From assembly GCA_002633005.1 (NCBI GenBank), contig NMRA01000347.1, positions 105,031 through 169,030 of the forward strand: a stretch of DNA of 64,000 nucleotides, given 5' to 3'. This document shows, piece by piece, positions 36,681 through 47,470 of the stretch. The stretch's first letter is position 1; each line of letters begins with the position of its first letter. Below the pieces are notes generated by a model. That model did not search any database, had not been told where the DNA came from, and saw only the letters and a list, made by a program, of their open reading frames with translations. The position numbers and the translations under genes were made by a program. The DNA comes from Phoronis australis (Eukaryota > Phoronida > Phoronidae).

Positions 36681-39457
36681 ATCAGGTTTCTAGCTCCTCA
36701 GCTCGGTTTTAACTATATATTAATAAAGCATAAAAATGGTTCCAGGTGATTAGTGCAATGGGCCCATATGCGCTGCCTGCTCACGTCTGGTAAAACGTGC
36801 ATCAGACTGCCTGCAACTTTTCTATCTACAGGTATATTGTAATCAGCAAGTGTCTCCTCATGTGATACAGACATTGACACAGTTATAGATTTTATGTTTG
36901 AAGGAACTCGAATGTTTTTCTGCTACTATGAATTGGATGCAGAGAATGATTTAATACGGTTACCGTAATATATTAAGTATTTGTAAGTTACCTTGCACCA
37001 TTTTGACACAGGCTTGATGACAAATTTCAGAAAAGCTAAAATTTTGTGACAGCCGGGCTCGTTTCCAATGGTACTTTTCTCCTATGGTAAATGGTTCTTA
37101 TACATTCGATGGATCATAGCAAACCAGTTTTACAATGGAAGTGTATACCCGATTCCAAGCTCATGGCCATAAATAGCTTTACTATGCTAGACTCATTTTG
37201 ATACCTCAGTTATGACATCAGTTAGTGCTGGCTGGTACTGGATGAAAACATACACCCACTTGGGGGCGCCGGTGTAATGGAACCCTTTTCACATAGCATC
37301 ATGTGACTTTCTTTTCAAAAACATGAACTTAAAAATGTCGTATCACACCATCAATTTTGGATAAACCAGGACCAGAACCAATTAGCTATTTGTGGCCTGA
37401 AGGGGTTATCAGTAATCAATAATGTACAAACTTCACATGTAGTGGTGGTGTTAATGGCCAGTGAGCTCCATTGCATTTTTACACTCGGGTTAAAAATCAT
37501 GTGAAAGAGAGAGTTATCAACGATTTTTAGAATTTGTGGAGTCTGTTGAGGAGTTGCTCTGTCTATGCCATTTTGCTTATTTTATAAAGTGTTGGTCAAG
37601 TCTTATATTTCAAACTGTGCTTTTATCTACCTAAAAGTTGCATGAGTTGGACATACGTCAGCCAGATTTTTGCTTTATACAGCAACTTGGACAAAGTACT
37701 GCATTACTATTTTTGTTGTTAGAGCAATCAGCCCCTCGTTTACCTTGAAGACATCTCTTGGTACTGTTGCATCTGATTTATGTGAGTGAACTGTTTTTGT
37801 TTATAGTACTGGATTTTATAATATTAAGTATTGTAACGTGACTGTTATTTGCCAATTAAGAATACTCAATGAGTTAAAACTAATGTTGAGTACTGACACC
37901 TGTTGAGAGTGTCAAAAGTATTTGCAAAGTTATCTTAAGAAATTATTTTGGATTGTATTTTGAATACCTTTGCATAATAAATCGTGTTATTTGTGAACAC
38001 CTTCTTAGCTCAACTTGTTTTAGGCAGTTGTTTTATATTGTGCAGAACATGGAGGGAGCATGCAGTTTTATATTGAGCAGAATATGGAGGGTGCATGCAG
38101 TTTTATTTGAACAAATATCTCAACAAACTGGGCATGCAGCTTGAGAATATTTCTCTACTTCTTACTGAAGCAGAATACAACTGGTGAAGTCAACCTCTTA
38201 AATTTGTATTATTGCATTTAGTTTCCAAGCTATGAAAACGTAATTTTTGACAATCACCTTTATGCGGAATGACTTGAGAGTTATGTAGTTGTACATGTAT
38301 ATGTAGGACCCTATGAAAGTGTCCAAATTTTGCTATTATCTTCAATCATTTCTCAAAAATTGCCGACTAGATTCTTATGAAATCTTCAAACACTTTATTA
38401 TGCACTGCTCTTCAAAATACTGACAAGGAATTCTTTTTACAATTTTCCATTTTTGAACAATGGGCTACTAAAAATGATGTTTTATCAAAAAACTAAAGAG
38501 CTGCATCAAACAAAAAAGGTTGCATCTAACTAAATTTGGTCAAGGTCATTGATAGAGATTTTGCACTCAATGTTTAAACTTCGTTTGTCTTTCGCAAAAT
38601 TTTAATAAAGACATGGTCACATGATAATTAACGGCAGGTTAGGAAAAAGTGAAAAATCAAATTCTACCGTATTTCTACATCCATAATTTTACTGAATTCT
38701 ATAGTTAGCAGATAAGCTTGAAACGAAGGTCTCGCATAACTGTAAGAATTACTTGTCTAATGACAGGACTCAATTTCACATGCTTAAGATGGCATTTATT
38801 TCAAAAACCTAATTCATTACAAAATTGAACTTAAACAACACAACATGTTATTTTAATTCACATATTTAAAACTCAATATGGCAGCCAAGTAAAAGTTGAT
38901 GTTGTCAAACTTCTCAGCAAAAACTTTACCTTTTCTCAGTTTGGGTTGCACTGAGCAAATGTCATTAAATGACACTTGGCAAAACTTGCATTATTTGCAG
39001 TAAGGTTATTCGCATCCCCTGTAATGACCTCCCCTGTAATGACGGGAGATAACTCATGGACAAGATCCATTACAAGCAAACCGTGACTAGTCATACATGA
39101 AGCAGCCGTGTCTTATCAAAGGTGTTGCTAAATTCTCTCTCAACAAAAGTAAAAGCGCAAAGCCTTGGAAAAATTGACCAAAGTATGAACTTGCACATAA
39201 CATAACCAACAGTTTTTGCTTGAACTTAAACATGAAAAGAATGGCCCAATGACTTTACAATTTAAGACATATGACCAGACTCCAACAACTCTGATCGACA
39301 CATCACATCATTGATAATATTAGTCTCCAAAGCAACACCTTGTACAACAGAAAAATTCAATCGGTATGACACTGGAGGACTAATCCTGATGTAAAACACT
39401 GATAAACATGGCAACTTGCATTATTTGCAGTAACTGTGCACTTATTATTTTTTAACT
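36681..39457. other. Intergenic region between convergent TTLL-like and LAP1-like genes
   Basis: No gene seen. AATAAA words at 36722 and near 37976 could end TTLL-like transcripts. There is a short direct repeat with GGAGGG(A/T)GCATGCAG at about 38031-38105. Confidence 0.45.
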
Positions 39458-39463
39458 TTTATT
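39458..39463 (-). terminator. Candidate polyadenylation signal, LAP1-like gene
   Basis: AATAAA on the minus strand, about 260 bases past the stop codon of the LAP1-like gene. Confidence 0.4.
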
Positions 39464-39655
39464 TCTATATCCACCATTACCATGCACTACTCTATAGTTA
39501 CAAATGTTTCCAGTGTCCTGTCTCTACAGTAAATACATCATCAAATCAGCAGTGACACACCAGCACTCCTTATGCACAGCATGCTGGGTAATTACTAGAG
39601 AATTACAAAAAGGCACTCCGGTATTTTGGGATATACCTACTATTTCCACCTGTAC

Positions 39656-39748
39656 ACCTAGCACTGATTGAGCATTTCACTTGTATACCTAGCACTGACT
39701 GAGCATTCCACTTGCATACCTAGCACTGATTGAGCACAGTTTCGTCCT
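39656..39748. repeat. 31-bp tandem repeat, 3 copies, overlapping the LAP1-like stop codon
   Basis: Units start at 39656, 39687 and 39718, each ACCTAGCACTGA(T/C)TGAGCA followed by a variable TTCACTTGTAT part. The last unit includes the stop codon and final codons of the LAP1-like gene. Confidence 0.8.
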
Positions 39749-42700
39749 CCTGGCCAACAACAGCTACATTGTTGCCAATTCTACTCCAGATGGCGTCGTA
39801 CTGGTCCCCTTTGAGTTCTCTCCATGATGTGGCTAGGGCTTTTTCTACAGCCTCTTCACTGACCTCACAATCACCTTCGACGTATGTCGTAAATATGAAC
39901 AATGCATCTTTGAACGGCGCATTTTCATTGTCACAATACGAGTGCAACATCAAACCTATCTCTCCAGGTGACTGCTCTAAAGCCTTCAAAATGGAGATTT
40001 TGACTCCGTTGGCAAATCCAACCCGATATCTGTTATCCAGTTCCAGCTTAGCCACGCCATCTGTTGTAAAGGTTGACAAGTTCTTGGCTAAGATTTCCGT
40101 GATGCCCTCAGAAAAATAAGGCTTCAGGGAAATGTTCGCAATTCTTTTGGCCAAACATTCCACTATAATGTGATTGGATTTATGGGACGCTATTAGAACT
40201 ATAGCTGGGTAGAGGGGGTTGTCCACCTTTAGATTTGAGTGGACAGCAGCTTTAATGACCTTCCAAAACCTTTTTGTTTGCATAGGGAACTCAGCCTTCA
40301 TCGCATCGATTGATTTTGAGAATTCCTCCGCCCGTTCAGCACGACTTGGAACGTCAGGCTCTGCATTGTGCTCAGACACAGCATTTCTCCATGGAATGAA
40401 TATGTAGAATAGAACAAACAAAACTAGTATAAGCAAACAAATGGCACAGTACCTCAGATTGTGACTATGTGGGATGCTTTCCTGCTCAAACTTAATATCA
40501 GAGCAATCTTTTGTGTCATTTTCATATTTGGATGAACGGACACTTGCATTGCTTCTTTCCCTGACCTCTGTCTTGTTTTCATTAACCTCTGACCTGTTTT
40601 TCTTGACCTCTGTCCTGTTTTCCTTGACCTTTGTCTTGTTTTTCTTGACCTCTGTCTTGTTTTTCTTGGAGTGCTTTGACCTATTATCGACTTCATCAAG
40701 GTCACTTTCATTGTTTGTGAGGGTCTTAGCATCAGTTGTCTTCACTGATGGATTTTCTTCATAGTCAACACCATCTTCATCTGAAAGAAAAATAGTAAAA
40801 TAAACAATATCCAAATCTAAAAATATCCTAACACAAACTACCCATGACAGCGTTTTCCCGTTCAGTGACTTAACCAGAGGTAGGGGTTGGTGAGCGTGTG
40901 ATAACATTTAGCTTCTTTGCTAACTGCCAAGCACAGTCTTTTGTCATGTATGACAACAAGCAGGCCAATTATCTACCAGGCTTAGTACAGACCACGTGTG
41001 AACACAGTCAAAATCAGAGTGAATTGGTGTATTTGGAAAGAATAGATTGTCGTAACTTCGGTTGCAGTTGGGTGATTTTGGCATTTAAAAAACTAAACAT
41101 GGTCACCATTTGACAAAGATTTCAGCAATGCTATTGGTTTACGTTCAAATATGTTATAACTTAACTTTTATTTTTAACAGCACCGCCCAGTCAGGGTAGA
41201 TACGATCTTACTGGAGATTACAGCAATAATCGAACAAAAGAGAGCTGGCTCTCCAACCATGAATGCCAGAATGGAATAAATCAGTCGTGTAAGATATTGG
41301 CTACAGGAGTAAACTTCCCAACTTGCTGTTGGGCTATTGAATCGAACACATGTTGGGAGCAACGGGAAAACGCAGTAATGCCAAGGGCGACTACCACCAA
41401 AAAACCTACAGTACTAACACAAGAGTGTCGAGGCAAAAGTGACAAGAACGAAATTGCTCTATTATTCAACATTTGCAGATTACAGCCATTATGATGTCAT
41501 TTTCAGCTGGAATTAAGCAGTGCAAATCTGTAGACAGAATTGATTGCCATGATGTCTGCATTAAGTACTTAGTTAGTTTTAAAATAAATAGCACAGTTTT
41601 ACATGTGGACCGTACTTTGACTAGAGAATGTGGGACTAAATATTCCAACATGAACAAGTTTCTTTCATTCTAAACTTGTCACTGTTTCAAACATCTTCCT
41701 ACCAATCCACTCTAACTAAAAAACTAGGCCGACTACAGTTTGACACTTTCACAGCAACAAAACGACCTCGATTCCAACACAAGTTAAACACAATTTGAGA
41801 GTTTATGTCAGAGCATGACCAGTTTATTGATAAAATAACAATTATGCAAAAATTGTCAATCCCACGTAAACTCACAATCCTAAGTAACAGAATCAGAAAT
41901 TGTGAGATGTGTACACATAACTTGTGAGTGCATGCACTATTGCACAATGCACATGCATGGACTTCCTGCAGTTTGCTAACCTTAAAAAGTTTAACAAATT
42001 TGACTGGGTTATTCCATTCATTTTTCAAACAATTTTAAAGATGTCTATTTATATACAATCCAATTGAACACTGCCCCCTGGTTGTAACGTACTAACACAT
42101 GGTGCAATATTTTTGTACAATTTCTACGATAAAATGGAATTCAAACTTGTTTATTCTAGGTGCCAATTGGTAGATATTTGAAATCGACCAATTAGTGATT
42201 GGCTCTGCAAACCAGGACAGTTGTATTTAAAAAAAAAGTTTCCAATAAAATACTTCTTAAACTGCATTTAATCATGTTTAGCTGGGAAAAAGTGGAAATA
42301 GAATCAGGCCTTTTTTCTCTCATAAAATCAAGCTCATAATACTCCTTTCCATGATGGGATTCTATACCTGTTACCAATAAAAACATCCAAACCATCAGCG
42401 AATCAAGAAAACAACTTCAGATTTTATTTGCGCTGGCCAACCCCAAAATTGTGAATTTAAAAATGGCGTTTGCACTCATTGCCTAATGCAGTCACACTCG
42501 GCATGCACATGGAAGTCTTTCTCCACATTTTCTATGACATGCTAGCCACAATCTAGTCACGACTAATTATTTAGTCACATTTTGGTCACAACTAAAATTT
42601 TAGTCATGAGTAACTCATGGCAAGGGTATGTACCATCCTCTGATTCACTTGAACTGTAGTCTTTGTATCTTGGACTGTCATAAGGGGGTATAAGTGAACT

Positions 42701-42760
42701 CCTTAAGAAATAACGACCCTGACCTGGTGGAATTTGCTCACTGTCATCACTGTTCCACAT
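39720..42760 (-). CDS. TOR1AIP: LAP1/LULL1 (torsin-1A-interacting protein) homologue
   Basis: Two exons are certain: 42760-42634 and 40780-39720, joined GT-AG in phase 1, giving 395 aa from ATG 42760. The N-terminal half is nucleoplasmic or cytosolic in type: acidic, then five lysine-rich heptads at 82-116. A membrane segment follows at about 153-173 (CAICLLILVLFVLFYIFIPW). The lumenal domain carries the LAP1 signatures KLELDNRYRVGFANG (287-301), YCDNENAPFKDALFIFT (324-340) and WSRI (374-377). Arg376 aligns with the arginine finger of human LAP1 (R563) that activates torsin ATPases at the nuclear envelope/ER. The protein ends in Cys. An acceptor lies immediately before ATG 42760, so an upstream exon exists; it may be untranslated or add coding sequence (candidate at 44000-44137). 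Confidence 0.88.
40560..40664 (-). repeat. 21-bp coding minisatellite (5 heptads) in the LAP1-like gene
   Basis: Five 21-bp units encode KNKTEVK-type heptads (KNKTEVK, KNKTKVK, ENRTEVK, KNRSEVN, ENKTEVR). They lie in the nucleoplasmic part before the membrane segment. Confidence 0.8.
41131..41349. repeat. Dispersed repeat C, copy 1 (inverted relative to copy 2)
   Basis: It aligns with the reverse complement of 45189-45400 over about 215 bases. Shared blocks are CTATTGGTTTA, AATATGTTA, CTTAACTTTTATTTTTAA, GCCCAGTCAGG and GATTA.AGCAAT. The TTAAGTTAA-type end suggests the 3' tail of a non-LTR element, but this is unproven. It lies in the LAP1-like intron. Confidence 0.6.
42071..42084 (-). promoter_or_regulatory. 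CTCF-like motif (13/14)
   Basis: The minus strand reads CAACCAGGGGGCAG, matching CCASYAGRKGGCRS except at position 2. It lies in the LAP1-like intron. Confidence 0.3.
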
Positions 42761-43532
42761 CTGAAATTATAAAAATTTACACAGAATTATTAGGGACCCT
42801 AGTGATTGCACTGTCAGGCAATTTCATTATCTGAATTTTAATTACATATTTTTATTAATCAATACGCGTATCCCTGAACTTATGTCACAGTATAACGTTC
42901 TTAAACAGATTACGGAAATCACCAAAACAGCAAGAAAAAGAAAAATACTCCATCTGTTGGTGTAAAGTGGTCAAACATGTGACCGACTGCAAATCACTAG
43001 CTGCCGTATTCTGTTTCTTTTGTGGACTTATGACTTGAGGATAAAATTGTCTTTGAAATAACGCTAAAAACTGAAGAAGCTTTAACTGAGGATAGAAAGA
43101 ATACTTATCTAATAATGAGCTGCTGATTTGTTACATACTAATGTAATGTTACTTCTGACCCACTCAAGTCTTAACTCAGGCCGGTCAACAACGCGACAGC
43201 CTGGACCAAAGATCATAAAAATTTGAAAAATACAACAAAAATCACACTGTTACAATTTCCCACCAACCCGAAACCTCTTACTTGAAAGAGAAGCAAGGAA
43301 CCTATCGTATCAGACTTTCAGTTTCACTGGCACTGGCACTGGCTTTGGCTGCCTTTGAACAGCAAATTGCCCATTCATTGCATATGTGATGTCATAAAGA
43401 GAGGTTTAATTCATAATACACACGCTGCAGATTCACGCCCATTATATTAACAACATCAAATTTCAAGAAAATATCTCTAACCTCACATGCTTCGTTTATC
43501 TGCCAGTGGTGCGAATTGTAATTACCAGACGT

Positions 43533-43674
43533 GCGTTCAGTAGACGCTAGGACCTACGCTAGGACCTAGCTAAACCTAGTCAAAGTCACGTGTTGTTATT
43601 TACAATACACGGCAATATCTCACGTAATCTCGCGAAGTCTTGCTTTTTAGCGAGGTCCTAGCGTTACTGAACGG
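43533..43674. mobile_element. MITE-like element, family A copy 2 (intact ends)
   Basis: Inverted ends: CGTTCAGTA(GA)CGCTAGGACC at the left and GGTCCTAGCGTTACTGAACG at the right, 142 bp in total. Interior blocks match 567-690 and 59777-59922. It sits upstream of LAP1-like ATG 42760, near the presumed promoter. Confidence 0.6.
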
Positions 43675-43999
43675 GAGGCAGATTCCAGATACTCAATTTC
43701 CTGGAAATCCCGGCCCGGAAGTAATAGATTATTGGAGCTTTCTAATACAGGAGAGCTCAGTTGAGTTTAGTGTCCTCTATCGGCTTGATACCCAGACACC
43801 TGACGGCCGCAGCGACGGTCAGTGTTTCACTTATTTGAACACCATTTACTACTGAAAAGATTAGTGTAAACTAAGCAGTTACCACCAACCCGGCAGGCCG
43901 GCCGACTGCACCGAAGTCGACCGAGCCTGGTAGATATGGCAAGGACCCCACGGTCAGTGCAGCTTGAAAACTAAAATAGACGTGGCGGTGCTTACTCAC

Positions 44000-44137
44000 A
44001 TTCGAACTTTTGCTTTTTGCTTTTTTGGCAGTGACCGTCTTCCCGAACCCGGTACCCGGTAGGCCTACCTCTAATTCGTCTGCGTCCCTGACGGCCGGCG
44101 GGAACCATCGAAATATATCCGGGCCGGGCCTACTCAT
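44000..44137 (-). CDS. Candidate upstream coding exon of the LAP1-like gene
   Basis: An open frame from ATG 44137 (MSRPGPDIFRWFPPAVRDAD...) runs to a donor-like AAT|GTGAGT at 44000. If spliced to the acceptor at 42760 it stays in frame (phase 0) and would add 46 residues. The area is GC-rich compared with the surroundings, as expected for a promoter and first exon. Equally, the exon may be entirely 5' UTR, and the ATG context is weak. Confidence 0.35.
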
Positions 44138-45188
44138 GCGCTGGTGACAGAGGAGCTTAGTGCGAAGTAGATCACCCACTTCCACTGCTTTACAGCGCTA
44201 TGTCGGTAACTTTTCCAGACGTGAGGGGTGCTGAACGTGCGATAACATTTAGCTAATTCAGTGTTAACTGCCCAGCTCAGTCTTTTGTCGCATAACAAGC
44301 AGCCGGCGGAGCTGAGGCAACGGTCAATATATGAGACCTTCTGAATTAATTGAATAATGACGAGACCACAACCACGGGGCCTATCTTGCAACTTCCGCCA
44401 TTTGCTGTTGACCTTCGGAGCCTTTTGTATATGTACTAGTTGCACATGCGTTGCTGTAATATATTTTCATATTTTAATTTCTATATTTTTTAAACGATAA
44501 AAGTTTCGTTAAAAGTTTCATTCGTACGTAGTGCTAAAAGCGTTTGACTTGAATGCCCATGTTGAACTTCGGATGGTTTGAATTACTTCTTCATGTCATA
44601 CAAAAAAAACGGCTAAAACGCGTTAAGAGTTTTTTTTTTGGTAAATCTCGAATCACAGGCCTTTAAAAATTATTTAGTGGTTTGGCCGCAAACCCACTGT
44701 CCCCGGGCCACCGTGTATTTCAAACGGTGACTATGCATGTACACTATCCCCGGCGCTTGACGAAGCTCTGTGATCAAAAGTTGTTCTCCCGGCAAGTGCG
44801 AGTTTCTCTTTGAAACAACTCTTAATAACGAGCTTCAAAAGAAATATCCTTGAGATACTATGGGAAAAAGTCTCGATATGTTTTTAGAAAACGGTGGCAA
44901 ATATTCCTCTTGTTTAATTGGCAAGTTAGGTTCCTCAAACTTCCATCAATTCCGAATGGCGGTCTATTTATTTATTTATTATTATTTATTAATGTAATAT
45001 TTACATGCTTTCCATGGGGGGTCCTCAGTAAAAACATACAGACAGTAAGACAACCTAATGGAATTACAAAATGAATAATCAAAAAGAATAAGAAATTAAC
45101 AAGGGAAAACCGATGAAGCAAAATAACAAACGTAGGAAGATTTATTATTCACATTACGGCGTTATCCCGCTGATTCCAACTTGCCTAG

Positions 45189-45400
45189 TGTTCGATTCTA
45201 TAACCCAACAAGTTGGAAAGATGACAATTGTAGCTAATGTCTTGCTGATTAACATCAGTATGGCATTTGTGGTTGAAGGGCCAGTTTTCTTTTTGTTGGA
45301 TAATTGCTCTAATCTCCGTCAGATCCTATCTAGCCTGACTGGGCTGTGCTTTTAAAAATAAAAGTTAAGTTAAGTAACATATTCAAACATAAACCAATAA
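45189..45400. repeat. Dispersed repeat C, copy 2
   Basis: The inverted partner of 41131-41349; it ends AAAAATAAAAGTTAAGTTAA. Both copies translate to related fragments with VFDSI.QQVGK, which hints at a former coding tail of a mobile element. Confidence 0.6.
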
Positions 45401-45417
45401 CATTTCTGAATTCCTCG

Positions 45418-45705
45418 CATGCGCGCACCCAGCCTTCAATTTGTGGGGGGCTCGAATTTTCCGGCGTTGTGGACCTTTTGCTAACAACATAGCCGGCGGA
45501 CTAAAGACAAAAAAAACAAGAAAAAACAAAAAAAAAAAAACAAAAACGGGAGCACCACTGTGAATTGTGCATTTGGCTTGTTTAGTGGACTTTTGTCCCA
45601 TTTTCTCGGACTTTTTGTCTCTCGGGGTCGGACCTTTTTGCCCACTCCGCCTAAATGGGGGGGGGGGCTCATTCGAGCCGCCCGAGCCCCCTGGGTGCGC
45701 GCATG
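45418..45705. mobile_element. Inverted-ended element, about 288 bp
   Basis: CATGCGCGCACCCAG at 45419-45433 is perfectly mirrored by CTGGGTGCGCGCATG at 45691-45705. The interior has A-runs and a G-run (GGGGGGGGGG near 45660). It directly follows dispersed repeat C. Probably a non-autonomous DNA element. Confidence 0.55.
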
Positions 45706-46252
45706 TCTCGTTATAGGGTGTAACCACCATACGTTTCCTCTTACATCCATGACACAGATACATAATTCTTTTTTTGATCCAATAAGTTGTTTTTAGCAGT
45801 ATATGCTATTTTAAAAAAGATATTACGCATCATGACGTGTTGTTACGCACATTAAATCTTCAAGTCACGTGGGTATGTGCCGATTTTCGCGCGCTGTATC
45901 GGCCCGTATTATGCGATGAATAGTGTTCAGTTTTAATGATTCAGCTTTCCGGAGTGTATCGGCATCTCAACATTTTTAGAACACATGCTTTCTCAAATTA
46001 AGTTTTAACAACAGAATCTGTAATTTTCAGTTGACCACTGGTTCTCAAAACGAGTACTAAAAGACTGCAGCAATGAAACGAGGTCGATCGTTTGAGTTTG
46101 TGCATGGTACACAAACAAGATTTTGAAGAGTTAAGAAAAAATGAATCGGTTGTAAGTAAAATTGCAAAAAATTCAGCACTGGTACCACCGAATTCGAAAA
46201 ATGCTATTCTCATCAAACGCAGTCGTTCACTCTCAGGGTCAGCTACGTCGAG

Positions 46253-46353
46253 CGTGCGGCTTTTGATGACTAAAACGGGCCGCTGGGTTCGTTCCTCCGT
46301 GATTCGTAAGTGTTTTGGTAAATCCAGAACGAGTGATCCTCAAAAGCCGCACG
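46253..46353. repeat. 14-bp perfect inverted repeat, 73-bp loop
   Basis: CGTGCGGCTTTTGA at 46253-46266 and TCAAAAGCCGCACG at 46340-46353. It could be a small element or chance structure. Confidence 0.6.
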
Positions 46354-47470
46354 TCAAAGCTTTGTTCAAAAACGAGCGGGTGGGATTTACTGAATAAACT
46401 ATATCTCGAGAGCTCAGTCGAATTCTCGGAGAAATAATGCATGTTGGAGTCCACTTCAAAATGAAGCTAAATCTTTCATGGAACAAGTACCAATGCCGAT
46501 ACAACGGACAAAAGAGGGCACCTCTGTTACCATTTCATTGTTGTTGATGAAAAGTACCTCGAGCCTGGACATGCGCCCCCCCGCATTTGGCGAAGTAGTA
46601 AAAAGGATCCGCCTCCGATCGACAAAAAATCCGAGATAACTGGACAAAGCTTTTGACTGCTTGTCGCACAAATTCAGATTTTTGTAAGATGAAAGGCAGT
46701 GATATGTTTCCGGCATTTTGTGAACTTGGGTGAAATCCTGAACCACGTGCCAAATACTCAGGCCTACCCCGAAGTGAGGCTATTAAGTTGCCACTTCAAG
46801 GCTCGGTCCTTGGCCCTTCATAATTCAATGTACGTTGTAAATGACATTTTTTACCATCATCCTCTTTCTAGTACTACTGCTGTTGACAATAATACACAAC
46901 GACTTAAAGTTTTGTACGTCAGCTCTGCGTCGCAGGGTGGTTCACTGCAATCACATCAGTGATGGCAGAAAACTTTGGCACTGAAATTTTCAGGGCATAT
47001 TTTTTCTGGAGGTGTTTTACGTTAAGCTGAACGGTTTTTGTATGTAAACGATATTAAACTAATAACCGTAACAGTCAATGAAACTGGAGTCACGGCTGAT
47101 GAAAAACTCTCGAAGAACACGCCTCGACGGTCGGCAAAAACGGCAAAAAAACTCTTTCGTCTGAAAAACCTGCTTGTTACAAGCACCATGATGCGTCCTC
47201 AGCTGATCGTCTATTATATCATATGTAGTGTATTGGGGACGTGATCAGAAGCTGAGGAAGCCTGTGGTTACATGTTGTAAGCTTGAAATTTTTAATGCTT
47301 TCATCACGCACCCGAGCGCGTGATATTGAGATCCAGCCCGGCGGCTGCCTACTGCAGAAAGGGCAGCAGATCGTTTGAGTGTTTTCATCGGAGTCAATTC
47401 GAGGTAAACTTCCGAGATCTGGTCTGAGTCGAAAATGACACGACGCGGCGATAGGTGACAGCGAATTATC

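Larger units (their letters stand above)
44186..47470. other. Divergent intergenic region between LAP1-like and QSOX genes
   Basis: No further gene supported. It contains dispersed repeat C copy 2 (45189-45400), an inverted-ended element (45418-45705) and a 14-bp inverted repeat pair (46253-46266 / 46340-46353). Promoters for both genes should lie here; I see no clear TATA element. Confidence 0.45.

Noticed and set aside
46092-46397. 101-codon basic ORF between the LAP1-like and QSOX genes
   Set aside because: It includes a 14-bp inverted repeat, lacks a recognisable domain and has no splice or poly(A) context, so coding cannot be supported.
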